In this document: piece by piece, positions 1-10,922 of the stretch
How positions within the stretch are numbered: the stretch's first letter is position 1
Layout of the letters: each line of letters starts with the position of its first letter
Assembly: GCF_000016425.1 (NCBI RefSeq)
Contig: NC_009380.1
Span: forward strand, 248,001-312,000
Source of the DNA: Salinispora tropica CNB-440
GTDB taxonomy: Bacteria; Actinomycetota; Actinomycetes; Mycobacteriales; Micromonosporaceae
Reading direction: 5' to 3'
Length of the DNA stretch: 64,000 nucleotides
Program-made: the position numbers and the translations under genes
Notes under the pieces: generated by a model
What the model was told of the DNA's origin: nothing
Databases searched by the model: none
The model's input: the letters and a program-made list of their open reading frames with translations, nothing else

Positions 1-1
1 C

Positions 2-871
2 GAAATGCGCGCGGCGATTCGCCGTAGCATGGGTCTCGACGAGCCGATCCTGGTGCAGTACGGCCGCTTCGTGCAGCGGCTCCTTCGCCTGGACCTGGGC
101 ACCTCGTCGTCGACCAAACGTCCGGTGGTCGAAGAGTTCCTGGAGCGTTTCCCCGGCACCGTGGAGTTGACGATCACCGCCCTGGTGATCGCGATCGGCG
201 TCGGCATTCCCCTCGGCTACCTGGCCGCCCGCCGTCGGGGCCGGCTACTCGACCATCTCTCGGTCGGCGGATCGCTGGTCGGGATCTGCGTCCCTATCTT
301 CTTCCTGGCCTACGTCCTGAAGGCGATCTTCTCGGAGAACCTGGGCTGGTTCCCGTCCAGCGGCCGGCAGGATCCGACCCTCGACGCGACCCGGGTCACG
401 AACTTCTTCGTCCTCGACGGGCTGATGACCCGGGAGTGGGATGCCGCGATGGACGCGCTTTGGCATCTGGTGCTGCCGGGGCTCGCGCTGGCCAGCATCC
501 CGCTGGCGATCATCGTTCGGATCACCCGGGCGAGCGTGTTGGAGGTGCTCAACGAGGACTTCGTGCGGACCGCCGAGGCGAAGGGGCTGACCGAGCGGAC
601 CGTGCGGGGACGGCATGTGCTGCGCAACTCGCTGCTGCCGGTGGTCACCTCGATCGGCCTGCTCACCGGGGGGCTTCTCTCGGGCGCAGTGCTGACCGAG
701 ACGGTCTTTGCCTTCTCCGGCATCGGGGCCTTCATCTACGAGGCGATCGGCCAGCGTGACTACCCGGTGCTGCTCGGTTTCATCATGATCATTTCGGTGG
801 TGTACGTGCTGGTGAACCTCCTGGTTGACCTCTCCTACAGCCTGATCGACCCGAGGGTGAGGGTCCGATGA
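2..871 (+). CDS. Peptide ABC importer permease, DppB/OppB type (5' truncated by window)
   Basis: Membrane permease of a binding-protein-dependent peptide/nickel-class ABC importer. The visible 289 residues begin in the segment that normally follows the first membrane helix (RRSMGLDEPILVQYGRF), so the N-terminal helix and a few dozen residues lie left of the window. The ATG at position 5 is therefore internal. Several hydrophobic segments follow, and the cytoplasmic EAA loop that docks on the ATPases is intact (residues about 185-215, ending RNSLLPVVTS). The stop overlaps the next gene by 4 bp (ATGA), opening a four-gene operon. The solute-binding protein is presumably encoded upstream, outside the window. 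Family assignment is secure; the transported substrate cannot be read from the sequence. Confidence 0.93.
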   Translation, partial: EMRAAIRRSMGLDEPILVQYGRFVQRLLRLDLGTSSSTKRPVVEEFLERFPGTVELTITALVIAIGVGIPLGYLAARRRGRLLDHLSVGGSLVGICVPIFFLAYVLKAIFSENLGWFPSSGRQDPTLDATRVTNFFVLDGLMTREWDAAMDALWHLVLPGLALASIPLAIIVRITRASVLEVLNEDFVRTAEAKGLTERTVRGRHVLRNSLLPVVTSIGLLTGGLLSGAVLTETVFAFSGIGAFIYEAIGQRDYPVLLGFIMIISVVYVLVNLLVDLSYSLIDPRVRVR

Positions 872-1830
872 CGATCACAGGTAAGAAGGAGCGGCTGGAC
901 CGGCTCGCCGAGTTGGTGAACCGGGACGACGAGCGGGGGGTCAGCCTCTGGCAGGAGGCGTTCCGACGACTGCGGCGGAACCCCGCCGCCATCATCGGCG
1001 CGATCATTCTGGCGATCTTCGTTCTGGTGGCGCTGATCGGCCCGTTCTTCGTCCCCTACGAGCCGAAGGACACCATCGGAATTCGCGAGGGCCTGGTGAA
1101 GTCGGGGCAGGGCATCATCCCCGGCGCCTCCGCCGAGCACTGGTTCGGCTACGACCACCAGGGCCGGGACGTCTTCAGCCGGATGATCGTCGGGGCCCGG
1201 CAGACCCTGCTGGTCGGCGTGGTCGCCACGCTGATCGGGTTGGCCGTGGGCGCCCTGATCGGCGGGGTGGCCGGCGCGGCTGCCGGTCTGGGTGGCCGCT
1301 GGGGGCGCGCGGTCGACAACGTGCTCATGCGCGTCATCGACATGATGCTGGCACTGCCCAGCCTCCTGCTCGCGGTGAGCATTGCCGCCCTGCTCGGGGC
1401 GAGTCTCCAAACCGTCATGATCGCGGTCGGCATGGTGTCGGTGCCGGTCTTCGCCCGGCTGCTGCGGGTCTCGATGATCGCGCAGGCCAACAGCGACTAC
1501 GTGCTCGCGGCCACCTCGCTCGGCGTCCGGAAGCCGAAGATCGCGCTGACGCACATCCTGCCGAACTCGCTGGCTCCGGTCATCGTGCAGGCCACGCTGA
1601 CCCTGGCCACCGCGATCATCGAGGCCGCCGCGCTCTCCTTCCTCGGCCTCGGCAACCCGGACACGGCGCAGCCCGAGTGGGGTGTCATGCTCGCCGACGC
1701 GCAGCCGTACCTCGGCATTCGACCCGCACTGGCGATCTTCCCGGCGGTAGCGATCATCATCACCGCGCTCGGTTTCACCCTGCTCGGTGAGGCGATGCGT
1801 GAGGCCCTCGACCCGAAGCTGCGGAAGTAG
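868..1830 (+). CDS. Peptide ABC importer permease, DppC/OppC type
   Basis: Second membrane permease of the importer, 320 aa, full length for the DppC/OppC family. The N-terminal OppC segment (WQEAFRRLRRNPAAIIGA, residues about 31-48) leads into the first helix. The conserved periplasmic stretch HWFGYDHQGRDVFSRMIVGA follows near residue 91, then five more helices and an EAA loop around residues 210-240 (HILPNSLAPVIVQ). The start is fixed by the ATGA overlap with the upstream permease, which suggests translational coupling. The ATPase genes follow after about 70 bp. It would pair with the first permease as a heterodimeric channel. Confidence 0.95.
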   Translation: MTITGKKERLDRLAELVNRDDERGVSLWQEAFRRLRRNPAAIIGAIILAIFVLVALIGPFFVPYEPKDTIGIREGLVKSGQGIIPGASAEHWFGYDHQGRDVFSRMIVGARQTLLVGVVATLIGLAVGALIGGVAGAAAGLGGRWGRAVDNVLMRVIDMMLALPSLLLAVSIAALLGASLQTVMIAVGMVSVPVFARLLRVSMIAQANSDYVLAATSLGVRKPKIALTHILPNSLAPVIVQATLTLATAIIEAAALSFLGLGNPDTAQPEWGVMLADAQPYLGIRPALAIFPAVAIIITALGFTLLGEAMREALDPKLRK

Positions 1831-1897
1831 GTCCCGCCATGTGTGTAGCCCGAACAATGGGCGCGCGAGCCCCGCAGGTGCGAACGGAGGGCCGGTA

Positions 1898-2956
1898 GTG
1901 GCACTGCTCGATGTGGATGACCTGAGCGTGACGTTCGCCCGGCGCGGACAGCGTACGGTTCACGCGGTCGACGGGGTCTCCTTCTCGGTCGACGCCGGCG
2001 AGGTCGTCGGCCTGGTCGGCGAGTCCGGCTGTGGCAAGAGCGTCACCTCGCTGGCACTCATGGGGCTGTTGCCCCGGCAACCCGGCACCCGGATCGGTGG
2101 CAAGGCGGTCTTCGACGGCACCGACCTGCTCGGACTCGACGACCGCGCCCGGCGGGACATCCGTGGTCGCGACGTAGCGATGATCTTTCAGGATCCGCTC
2201 TCCTCGCTGAATCCGGTGATCCCGATTGGGTTGCAGGTGACCGAGGTGCTGGCCCGCCACCGGGGGTTGACCGGTGCCGCGGCACGCGAGGAAGCGGTCG
2301 GGCTGCTGGACCGGGTCGGCATCCCGGATCCGGACCGGCGGCTCAAGGAGTATCCGCACCAGCTCTCCGGTGGGATGCGGCAACGGGCGTTGATCGCGAT
2401 GGCGGTGGCCTGCCGACCGCGGCTGCTGATCGCCGACGAGCCGACCACCGCGCTGGATGTCACCATCCAGGCGCAGATCCTGGAGCTGCTCAAGGAACTG
2501 GTCCAGGAGTCCGGCACCGCGCTTGTCATGATCACCCACGACCTTGGGGTGGTCGCCGGCATGTGTGACAGCATCAACGTGCTGTACGCGGGTCGGGTGG
2601 TCGAGACCGCCCGCCGACGTCCCCTCTTCCGTACGCCACGGCACCCGTACACCGCGGGTCTGCTCGGTTCGGTGCCCCGCCTGGACAGTGGGCGCGGCGA
2701 ACCGCTCAACCCGATTCCCGGCTCGGTACGCGACGTGCTGTCCTGGTCGGAAGGCTGTGCCTTCGCTCCGCGTTGCTCCCGGCGGGTGGACGCCTGTCTC
2801 GACGAGACGCCGCCGCTGGTCCGCACCCACGACGGCCGTAGCTACCGCTGTGTCGACCCGGTGCCGCTGCCCGGCGTCGTCCCGGCCCAGGCCGGTCGGT
2901 CCGGCCAGCCCGGGGCGCCGAGCCCGGAGCGGAACGAGGAGGAGACCCGTGACTGA
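1898..2956 (+). CDS. Peptide ABC importer ATPase, DppD/OppD type
   Basis: Cytoplasmic ATP-binding subunit, 352 aa from the chosen GTG at 1898. That start is preceded by GGAGG at 1886-1890 with good spacing, and the protein then begins [13 protein letters not shown] as the family does. A longer in-frame reading from 1787 runs back into the upstream permease and is not used. Walker A is GESGCGKS, the signature is LSGGMRQR, Walker B is [12 protein letters not shown], and there is an H-loop histidine in ITHDLG. The C-terminal oligopeptide-transporter domain carries the cysteine cluster ([14 protein letters not shown]) typical of OppD/DppD proteins. It overlaps the next ATPase gene by 8 bp and should form the ATPase heterodimer with it. 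Confidence 0.95.
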   Translation: MALLDVDDLSVTFARRGQRTVHAVDGVSFSVDAGEVVGLVGESGCGKSVTSLALMGLLPRQPGTRIGGKAVFDGTDLLGLDDRARRDIRGRDVAMIFQDPLSSLNPVIPIGLQVTEVLARHRGLTGAAAREEAVGLLDRVGIPDPDRRLKEYPHQLSGGMRQRALIAMAVACRPRLLIADEPTTALDVTIQAQILELLKELVQESGTALVMITHDLGVVAGMCDSINVLYAGRVVETARRRPLFRTPRHPYTAGLLGSVPRLDSGRGEPLNPIPGSVRDVLSWSEGCAFAPRCSRRVDACLDETPPLVRTHDGRSYRCVDPVPLPGVVPAQAGRSGQPGAPSPERNEEETRD

Positions 2957-4064
2957 CAACGACGTCCTCGTCGAGGTCCGTGACCTGAAGGTGCACTTTC
3001 CGATCAAACGGGGAGTGCTCTTCGACCGCACGATCGGCCACGTGAAGGCGGTTGACGGGGTCGACCTGCGGATCCCGCGCGGTCAGACCTACGGCCTGGT
3101 GGGCGAGTCCGGATGCGGGAAGTCGACGCTCGGCCGGGCGCTGCTCCAGCTGACCACGCCCACCGGCGGTGAGGTCGTCTTCGACGGTGTCGAGCTGACC
3201 ACGTTGCCGCCGGCCCGGCTGCGCGCCATGCGTCGTCGGATGCAGATGATCTTCCAGGACCCGATGTCCAGCCTGGACCCGCGGCAGAACGTCGAGTCGA
3301 TTCTCACCGAGGGTTTGCAGACCCACGGTATCGGCGGCAACCGGGACGAGCGACGCGCGATCATCGGGGAGGCGCTCGACAAGGTGGGCCTACCCCGGTG
3401 GGCGCTGTCCCGCTACCCACACGAGTTCTCCGGCGGGCAACGGCAGCGGATCGGTATCGCCCGGGCGGTGGTCCTCGGTCCGGAGCTGATCGTCGCCGAC
3501 GAGCCGGTGTCCGCCCTGGACGTGTCGATCCAGGCGCAGGTGGTCAACCTCCTCGACGAACTGCAGGAGAGCCTCGGCCTCACCTACCTGGTGATCGCGC
3601 ACGACCTGGCCGTCGTCCGGCACATCTCCGACACCGTCGGCGTCATGTACCTCGGCGCTTTGGTGGAGGAGGCCCCGAGCGACCGGCTCTACACCGAGCC
3701 GCTGCATCCGTACACCCGGGCGCTCATGTCGGCGGTGCCTGTGCCGGACCCGGACGTGGAGGACCGCCGCGAGCGGATCCTGCTCGCCGGTGACCTGCCG
3801 TCGCCGGCCAACCCGCCAGCGGGCTGCCGATTCCACACCCGCTGCCCGTGGGCCCAGCCGACGCGCTGCACCGACGAACGGCCGGTGCTGCGTGACATCG
3901 GGGGCAGCCGGGTGGCCTGCCACTGGGCCGAGCGGATCGCCAGCGGGGAACTCCGTCCGCACAACGCCGGGGCGCGAGTCGCGCGGGCATCCAGCGGCGG
4001 CGAGACCCCGGAGCCGGTGTCGATCCCGGCCCCGACCGGGAAGGCGGACTCCGCCGACGCCTGA
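2949..4064 (+). CDS. Peptide ABC importer ATPase, DppF/OppF type
   Basis: Second ATPase of the importer, 371 aa. The GTG at 2949 is chosen because a strong purine-rich ribosome site (GAGGAGGAG, about 2937-2945) sits just upstream and the first residues ([20 protein letters not shown]) match the family. Upstream in-frame ORF sequence is a shadow of the previous gene. Walker A is GESGCGKST, the signature is FSGGQRQR, and Walker B is [12 protein letters not shown]. The C-terminal Cys-containing oligopeptide-ABC domain ([15 protein letters not shown]) is followed by a roughly 50-residue Ala/Pro-rich tail of low complexity. It is the last gene of the importer operon and converges on the minus-strand gene at 4120. 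Confidence 0.94.
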   Translation: MTDNDVLVEVRDLKVHFPIKRGVLFDRTIGHVKAVDGVDLRIPRGQTYGLVGESGCGKSTLGRALLQLTTPTGGEVVFDGVELTTLPPARLRAMRRRMQMIFQDPMSSLDPRQNVESILTEGLQTHGIGGNRDERRAIIGEALDKVGLPRWALSRYPHEFSGGQRQRIGIARAVVLGPELIVADEPVSALDVSIQAQVVNLLDELQESLGLTYLVIAHDLAVVRHISDTVGVMYLGALVEEAPSDRLYTEPLHPYTRALMSAVPVPDPDVEDRRERILLAGDLPSPANPPAGCRFHTRCPWAQPTRCTDERPVLRDIGGSRVACHWAERIASGELRPHNAGARVARASSGGETPEPVSIPAPTGKADSADA

Positions 4065-4119
4065 GCCGGCGACGCCGGCTGCGGGGGTAGCCAGGACCGG
4101 CTGTTTCCCGCGACCCGGC

Positions 4120-4581
4120 TCAGCCGTCGGGGCGGTCGAGCAGGGCAACGGCGATCGCGTGCACCGCATCGAGGCCGGCCGGGTCGGGCAGCGTCGCCCG
4201 CCCCCCGGTCACGACGTACCACTCGTCGGCCTCGCGGTACTGCACCCGCAGGGCGACCTGGCCGTCGAGGTACTCGGTGCGCAGCGTCAGCTCGCCGGTG
4301 ATCACGCCGACCTCGTCGGTCATCACTCCGCCCGGCCCGGGGACGATCTCCGCGGTGCGGACCCGGGACCCGCCGTCGGCCCGCATCCCGGAGCCGGGAG
4401 TGGCGCCCGCCGGGGCGCCGGTGGTCTCCGCGCTCATCCCGGCGCCGGGTACCGCGGCACTGGCAGCGCCATCGGCCGTCATTCCGGCGCTGCCCGGGGC
4501 GGGGTCGCTGGTGGAGGCCGTCGCGGAGTCGTCGGCCCCCGGGGGCCGGTTCGGTGTCGGGCCTGTCCCGGTGCTGGTCAT
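4120..4581 (-). CDS. Hypothetical protein with low-complexity N-terminus
   Basis: 153-aa protein I do not recognise. The first 75 or so residues are Ala/Gly/Pro/Thr-rich with a repeated MxADG/MSAE flavour. The last 70 form a compact predicted beta-rich segment (GELTLRTEYLDGQVALRVQY, then ADEWYVVTGGRATL) that could be a small folded domain. The start ATG (4581) overlaps the stop of the upstream HNH-type gene as ATGA, which fixes the start and indicates translational coupling. A longer ORF reaching 4725 is an artefact inside the neighbour. There is no signal peptide, so it is probably cytoplasmic. Function unknown; the coupling suggests a partner role for the secreted protein. Confidence 0.6.
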   Translation of the reverse strand: MTSTGTGPTPNRPPGADDSATASTSDPAPGSAGMTADGAASAAVPGAGMSAETTGAPAGATPGSGMRADGGSRVRTAEIVPGPGGVMTDEVGVITGELTLRTEYLDGQVALRVQYREADEWYVVTGGRATLPDPAGLDAVHAIAVALLDRPDG

Positions 4582-5225
4582 GGTCGGCTCGCCCCGGTAC
4601 AGCCCGCCAACATGTCGGCCAGCGCCGTCTTCTCGTCGGTGTGTACCGACAACTGCCAATGATGTTTCACCGTGACCCAGCTTTCGGCGTAGCGGCACCA
4701 GTACGACCGGTTCGCCGGTCGCCACTGGGATGGATCCTGATCACCCTTCGACCGGTTGGCGGTGCGGGAAACCGCGAAGAGGTGCGGCAGCCGGGTGTCG
4801 TTGGCGAAATCACCCCGCTTCGTGTCGGTCCACCCGTCGGCACCGGATCGCCAGGCGTTCGCCAGCGGCACCATGTGGTCAACATCGACCTCGGAGGGGT
4901 CGGTCAGGACCAGGCCGTCGTAGACGCTCTCCCAGCGCCCGCCGACCACGTTACAGCCGGAGAGCTTGATGCTCTCCCCGTCGCGCGCGAGCACGGTGTC
5001 CCGGACGTCGCAGTTCTTGCCGGTGCCCCGCCAGTGGGGGAAGCGGTCGCGGCTGTAGCCCTTCATCGAGCCGGCGCTGGCCACCGTCAGCTCGGCCAGC
5101 TTCTCCATGGCGTTCCCACCGGCGCTGGTGGGCGTCGGGTCCGGTGTGGTGGCCGGGACGCAGCCGGCCAGGCCGAGCGCCAGCGCTGTCGCGAGCAGCG
5201 GTGCGGATCTGGTACGCAGAGACAC
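4578..5225 (-). CDS. Secreted lipoprotein of the HNH/DUF1524-like nuclease family
   Basis: About 215 aa. The N-terminus (LRTRSAPLLATALALGLAGC) is a classical lipoprotein signal with a LAGC lipobox, so the mature protein should be anchored outside the membrane. The body carries the conserved actinobacterial HNH signature: DVDHMVPLANAW followed by FANDTRLPHLFAVSRTANRS-KGDQDPSQW and a late cysteine pair (YWCRY, LAGC). These supply the His, Asn and Lys/Asp positions expected for an HNH-type nuclease. The GTG at 5225 is used because it begins the signal peptide; its ribosome site is weak, and a longer reading to 5336 lacks support. It is translationally coupled to the next gene. Nuclease activity is inferred from family only. 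Confidence 0.8.
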   Translation of the reverse strand: MSLRTRSAPLLATALALGLAGCVPATTPDPTPTSAGGNAMEKLAELTVASAGSMKGYSRDRFPHWRGTGKNCDVRDTVLARDGESIKLSGCNVVGGRWESVYDGLVLTDPSEVDVDHMVPLANAWRSGADGWTDTKRGDFANDTRLPHLFAVSRTANRSKGDQDPSQWRPANRSYWCRYAESWVTVKHHWQLSVHTDEKTALADMLAGCTGASRP

Positions 5226-5326
5226 CTCTTTAGCTTGGCGGTTTCGGGCGGCCCCGCACAGTATCTGGGAGGGCGGTTTTGGCGTTTCGTAGCCGCTTCG
5301 AGATCGAGTCGGGGCACTCTTGGGCA

Positions 5327-6829
5327 ATGACGCCACCCTCCCTTCGGCTGGGCACCCCCGCGGGGGCCGGCACGCTGCTCGCCGCGGTGCTCGCCTCCGG
5401 CATGGTCTTCCTCGACGGCACCGTGGTCAACGTGGCGCTTCCCCGCCTCGGCGACGAACTCGACGCCACCGTGTCCGACCTACAGTGGACGGTCAACGGC
5501 TATCTGCTGATGCTCGCCGCGTTCGTGCTGCTCGGTGGCGCGCTCGGGGACCGCTTCGGCCGGCGGCGCGTCTTCCTCCTCGGGGTGGTGTGGTTCACCG
5601 TGGCGTCGGTGCTGTGCGGGCTGGCCCAGGACACCGGGCAGCTCATCGCGGCCCGGCTTCTGCAGGGTGCTGGAGCGGCCCTGCTCACCCCCGGGTCCCT
5701 GTCGGTCCTGCAGGCCAGCTTCCACCCGGACGACCGGGGACGGGCGATCGGTGCCTGGGCTGGCTTCTCCGGCGTCTCCACCGCACTCGGCCCCTTCGTC
5801 GGCGGCTGGCTGATCGACGAGTTCTCCTGGCGGTGGATCTTCTTTCTCAACGTGCCGTTGGCGGCGCTGGTGGTGCTGGCCGCCCTGAGGTGGGTGCCGG
5901 AGAGCCGGGACGAGAGCGTCTCGCGTACCAGGACCGAGGGGGCGGGCCGGCGCCGGTTCGACGTGCTCGGCACGGTGCTGGGCGCGGTCGCCCTGGCCGG
6001 GATCACGTTTGCGTTGATCGACGCGCCGGCGCGGGGCGCGACGTCTCGAGTGGTGCTGCTCGCGGCCGCGGCCGGGGTGCTCGGTTCGGTGGCCTTCGTA
6101 CTGGTCGAGCGACACCGGGGGGAGACCGCGATGCTGCCGACCGGGCTGTTCACCAGCCGACTCTTCTCCGTGCTCAACGTCTTCACCGTGGTGATCTACG
6201 CGGCGCTCAGTGGGTTCACCTTCTTCGTCGCCGTCTTTCTCCAGAACGTGGCCGGCTGGTCGGCGCTGGGTACCGGTGTCGCGCTGCTGCCGGTGACCGT
6301 GCTGCTGCTGGTCGGCTCGCCGGTCGCCGGTGACCTGGCGACCCGGATCGGGCCGCGGTTGCCGTTGACCGTGGGGCCGGTGGTGTCCGCCATCGGGCTG
6401 CTCCTGCTCCGCGAGGTCGGGGCGGAGGCGTCGTACTGGCGCGACGTACTGCCCGGGGTGTTTCTCTTCGGGCTCGGGCTGGCCATGGTGGTGGCGCCGT
6501 TGACGGCCTCGGTGCTGGCCGCCGTCGAGGACCGCTTCGCCGGAGTCGCGAGTGGCTTCAACAATGCCGCCTCGCGCGCCGGGGGGCTACTCGCCGTGGC
6601 CGCTCTGCCGCTGCTGGTTGGCCTCTCCGGCACCGAATACGAACGGCCGGACGAGTTGACCGCCGCCTACCGGGGAGCGTTGGCCTGGTGCGCCGCGCTG
6701 CTGCTGATGGGGGCGGTGCTGGCTGTGGTCTTCGTGCGCCGTCCGCGCCGGGCACCGCCGCCGTCGCAGCCCTGCCAGTCCCTGCCGGCCGCCACCGGGC
6801 CGGAAAAGGGTGCGGAGACCACCTCCTGA
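5327..6829 (+). CDS. MFS drug efflux transporter, DHA2 (14-TM, EmrB/QacA) family
   Basis: Proton-driven multidrug exporter, 500 aa, with about 14 hydrophobic segments. Family motifs visible are motif D1 near the first helix (LDGTVVNVALPRLG), motif A in the 2-3 loop (GALGDRFGRRRVFLLG) and the antiporter motif C in helix 5 (GVSTALGPFVGGWLID). The ATG at 5327 puts the first helix about 15 residues in; an earlier in-frame start (5279) has no ribosome site. It is divergent from the lipoprotein gene, with roughly 100 bp of shared promoter space, and converges on leuA across a strong hairpin. There is no adjacent regulator and the substrate is unknown. Confidence 0.93.
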   Translation: MTPPSLRLGTPAGAGTLLAAVLASGMVFLDGTVVNVALPRLGDELDATVSDLQWTVNGYLLMLAAFVLLGGALGDRFGRRRVFLLGVVWFTVASVLCGLAQDTGQLIAARLLQGAGAALLTPGSLSVLQASFHPDDRGRAIGAWAGFSGVSTALGPFVGGWLIDEFSWRWIFFLNVPLAALVVLAALRWVPESRDESVSRTRTEGAGRRRFDVLGTVLGAVALAGITFALIDAPARGATSRVVLLAAAAGVLGSVAFVLVERHRGETAMLPTGLFTSRLFSVLNVFTVVIYAALSGFTFFVAVFLQNVAGWSALGTGVALLPVTVLLLVGSPVAGDLATRIGPRLPLTVGPVVSAIGLLLLREVGAEASYWRDVLPGVFLFGLGLAMVVAPLTASVLAAVEDRFAGVASGFNNAASRAGGLLAVAALPLLVGLSGTEYERPDELTAAYRGALAWCAALLLMGAVLAVVFVRRPRRAPPPSQPCQSLPAATGPEKGAETTS

Positions 6830-6848
6830 CGCCTCCGGGGCGGTCGGT

Positions 6849-6883
6849 GTCCGGGTTGACCTCGGGTAGAGGTCAACCCGGAC
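6849..6883. terminator. Bidirectional hairpin terminator between MFS gene and leuA
   Basis: Perfect 15-bp inverted repeat (6849-6863 with 6869-6883; arm GTCCGGGTTGACCTC) around a 5-nt loop GGGTA. It lies between the stop of the MFS gene and the stop of leuA, so it can serve both convergent transcripts. There is no long T-run, as is usual for terminators in GC-rich actinomycetes. Confidence 0.8.
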
Positions 6884-6896
6884 CGGCCCCGGTGCC

Positions 6897-8804
<1,908 letters not shown>

Positions 8805-8816
8805 GACAGGGTCACC

Positions 8817-9419
8817 CTACGTGGCGTGGACTGGATCCGGGAAGGATCGCCCGTACTGTGAGATGGGGGTCGCAGCGGGGCTGACCAGCAGCAGGTCAGC
8901 GACGGGCCGGCGCCGCCGAAGGCCGGTCTCTGCCTCGATCAGGTCGGCGGGGAGATTGAGGGGGTCGCCGAGTCGACCGATCGCGACCACCGTGGCGGGC
9001 CGGAGGTCGGCGGGGAGTTCGAGCTCGGTGGCGAGGCCGGTGCGGTCCAGTTCGTGTAGCTGACGGGTGTGCAGCCCGAGCGCGGTCGCCTGTGTGGTCA
9101 GCTGTGCCACGGCGTGCCCCAGGTCGTAGGCGGTCTCCTCGGCCGGTTCGGTGGCGGGTGCGAGGTGTGCGGCGAGTAGCAGCAGTGAGGCGCGGCCCGC
9201 CCACCGCTGGTCCCGCTCCGGGAGGTTGACCATGATCCGTTTCCACGTCTCGTCGTCGCGGTGGCCGAGGGCGAAGCGCCACGGTTGCCGGTTCGCCGCT
9301 GAGGGCGCCCACCGGGCCGCCTCCAGGAGGAGGTCGACCTCGGTCGGGCCGAGGTCGGCGTCGGGGTCGAAGGACCGGGGGCTCCACCGGAAGGCGATCA
9401 GCGGGGTGAGGTCGGTCAT
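8817..9419 (-). CDS. Nitroreductase family protein
   Basis: FMN-dependent nitroreductase-fold protein, 200 aa, complete. The N-terminus has the family's FMN phosphate-binding pattern (FRWSPRSFDPDADL, then ARWAPSAANRQPWRF). The middle has EETAYDLGHAVAQLTTQATALGLHT, the usual dimer-interface helix. The physiological substrate is not predictable; such proteins reduce nitro groups, quinones or flavins with NAD(P)H. It lies immediately upstream of the leuA leader on the same strand, so leuA either has a promoter inside this gene or is partly co-transcribed with it. Confidence 0.88.
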   Translation of the reverse strand: MTDLTPLIAFRWSPRSFDPDADLGPTEVDLLLEAARWAPSAANRQPWRFALGHRDDETWKRIMVNLPERDQRWAGRASLLLLAAHLAPATEPAEETAYDLGHAVAQLTTQATALGLHTRQLHELDRTGLATELELPADLRPATVVAIGRLGDPLNLPADLIEAETGLRRRRPVADLLLVSPAATPISQYGRSFPDPVHAT

Positions 9420-9590
9420 GGAAAGACCATCCTATATGAGGCTTTTGTTCCCTTGGTTGGGGCGGATGAATGTGGGAAAAGGCACCCGTAACGGTCCGTC
9501 GTCCGGAGCGTTGCGGCGCTCGGGGCCGGATGCTGGGATCGCCCGACCCGTTCGGGTGGTCCGCCGGCTACCCTGAGGGCGTCTTGACAT

Positions 9591-9617
9591 GACGCCGCCG
9601 GCTCCGTCGGCGGCGTC
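9591..9617 (+). promoter_or_regulatory. Stable hairpin in the ask 5' region
   Basis: Perfect 10-bp inverted repeat (GACGCCGCCG at 9591-9600, its complement at 9608-9617) with a 7-nt loop, ending 36 nt before the ask start codon. The ask ribosome site (GGGAGGGAG, about 9636-9644) lies downstream of it. Its role is unknown; it could be a leader structure or an operator. The rest of the 9420-9653 gap shows nothing else that I can name. Confidence 0.4.
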
Positions 9618-9653
9618 GGCACGCTCAGGGTTACTGGGAGGGAGTGCGCCGTC

Positions 9654-10919
9654 GTGGCACTCGTGGTGCAGAAGTACGGCGGATCCTCCGTCGACAACGC
9701 CGAGCGGATCAAGCGGGTGGCTGAGCGGATCGTCGCCGCCCGCAAGGCCGGCGACGACGTGGTGGTGGTGGTCTCCGCCATGGGCGACACCACCGACGAG
9801 CTGACCGACCTGGCCAACCAGGTCAGTCCGCTGCCGCCCGGTCGCGAGCTGGACATGCTGCTCACCGCCGGGGAGCGCATCTCGATGGCGCTCCTCGCGA
9901 TGGCGATCCACAACCTGGGGTACGAGGCGCGATCGTTCACCGGCTCGCAGGCCGGGGTCATCACCACCTCGGTGCACGGCCGGGCGCGGATCATCGATGT
10001 CACGCCGGGGCGGCTCAAGGGCGCCCTCGACGAGGGTGCGGTGGTCATCGTCGCCGGCTTCCAGGGCGTGTCGCAGGACACCAAGGACGTCACCACCCTG
10101 GGGCGCGGTGGGTCGGACACCACCGCCGTGGCCCTCGCCGCCGCGCTCAACGCCGACGTCTGCGAGATCTACAGCGACGTGGACGGCGTCTTCAGCGCCG
10201 ATCCGCGGATCGTGCCGGACGCCCGGCACATCCGACAGATCACCTACGAGGAGATGCTGGAGCTGGCCGCCTGCGGCGCCAAGATTCTGCACCTGCGCAG
10301 CGTGGAGTACGCCCGCCGGGCGGGGTTGCCGGTCCACGTCCGTTCGTCATACTCGACCAACACCGGCACGATGGTCACCGGATCGATGGAGGACCTTCCC
10401 GTGGAACAGGCGCTGATCACCGGGGTCGCCCACGACCGCAGCGAAGCCAAGATCACGATCGTCGGTGTGCCCGACGAGCCGGGTGCGGCCGCGTGGATCT
10501 TCGACACCGTCGCCGGTGCGGAGATCAACATAGACATGATCGTGCAGAACGTCTCCACCGAGGGCACCGGCCGGACGGACATCTCGTTCACCCTGCCCAA
10601 GACCGACGGCCCCACCGCCATGGCCGCGCTCAGCAAGATCCAGGACAGCGTCAAGTTCAAGGGGCTGCTCTACGACGACCACGTCGGCAAGGTCTCGCTG
10701 ATCGGCGCCGGGATGCGCTCCCACCCGGGCGTCGCAGCGGGCTTCTTCGCCGCCCTCGGCCAGGCCGGCGTGAACATCGAGATGATCTCCACGTCGGAGA
10801 TCCGGGTCTCGGTGGTGTGCCGCGACACCGACCTGGACGACGCCGTGCGCGCCATCCACGACGCGTTTGAGCTCGGTGGTGACACCGAGGCGGTCGTCTA
10901 CGCGGGGACGGGGCGGTAG
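9654..10919 (+). CDS. ask: Aspartate kinase (alpha subunit)
   Basis: Phosphorylates L-aspartate, the entry step to lysine, threonine, methionine and diaminopimelate. 421 aa, GTG start behind GGGAGGGAG, the same length as the actinobacterial LysC-alpha. The N-terminal kinase domain begins [16 protein letters not shown], with a catalytic/nucleotide region [16 protein letters not shown]. Two ACT domains (residues about 265-421) provide Lys/Thr feedback control. An internal in-frame start at codon 250 with its own ribosome site should produce the beta subunit (separate entry). asd follows after 3 bp, the classical ask-asd operon. Confidence 0.97.
   Translation: MALVVQKYGGSSVDNAERIKRVAERIVAARKAGDDVVVVVSAMGDTTDELTDLANQVSPLPPGRELDMLLTAGERISMALLAMAIHNLGYEARSFTGSQAGVITTSVHGRARIIDVTPGRLKGALDEGAVVIVAGFQGVSQDTKDVTTLGRGGSDTTAVALAAALNADVCEIYSDVDGVFSADPRIVPDARHIRQITYEEMLELAACGAKILHLRSVEYARRAGLPVHVRSSYSTNTGTMVTGSMEDLPVEQALITGVAHDRSEAKITIVGVPDEPGAAAWIFDTVAGAEINIDMIVQNVSTEGTGRTDISFTLPKTDGPTAMAALSKIQDSVKFKGLLYDDHVGKVSLIGAGMRSHPGVAAGFFAALGQAGVNIEMISTSEIRVSVVCRDTDLDDAVRAIHDAFELGGDTEAVVYAGTGR
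10401..10919 (+). CDS. Aspartate kinase beta subunit (nested in-frame start)
   Basis: Predicted 172-aa regulatory subunit translated from a GTG at codon 250 of ask, preceded by GGAGGA (10388-10393) at 7-nt spacing. It begins [17 protein letters not shown] and contains only the two ACT domains. The position and length match the LysC-beta of Corynebacterium glutamicum, where alpha (421 aa) and beta (172 aa) form an alpha2beta2 enzyme. That precedent is established; the start here is read from the sequence. Confidence 0.75.
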   Translation: MEQALITGVAHDRSEAKITIVGVPDEPGAAAWIFDTVAGAEINIDMIVQNVSTEGTGRTDISFTLPKTDGPTAMAALSKIQDSVKFKGLLYDDHVGKVSLIGAGMRSHPGVAAGFFAALGQAGVNIEMISTSEIRVSVVCRDTDLDDAVRAIHDAFELGGDTEAVVYAGTGR

Positions 10920-10922
10920 CCC

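Noticed and set aside
835..1857. Long minus-strand ORF (340 codons) opposite the DppC permease
   Set aside because: Composition is the Arg/Asp/Gly/His-rich mirror typical of the antisense frame of a GC-rich gene; no motifs, and the plus-strand permease is clear.
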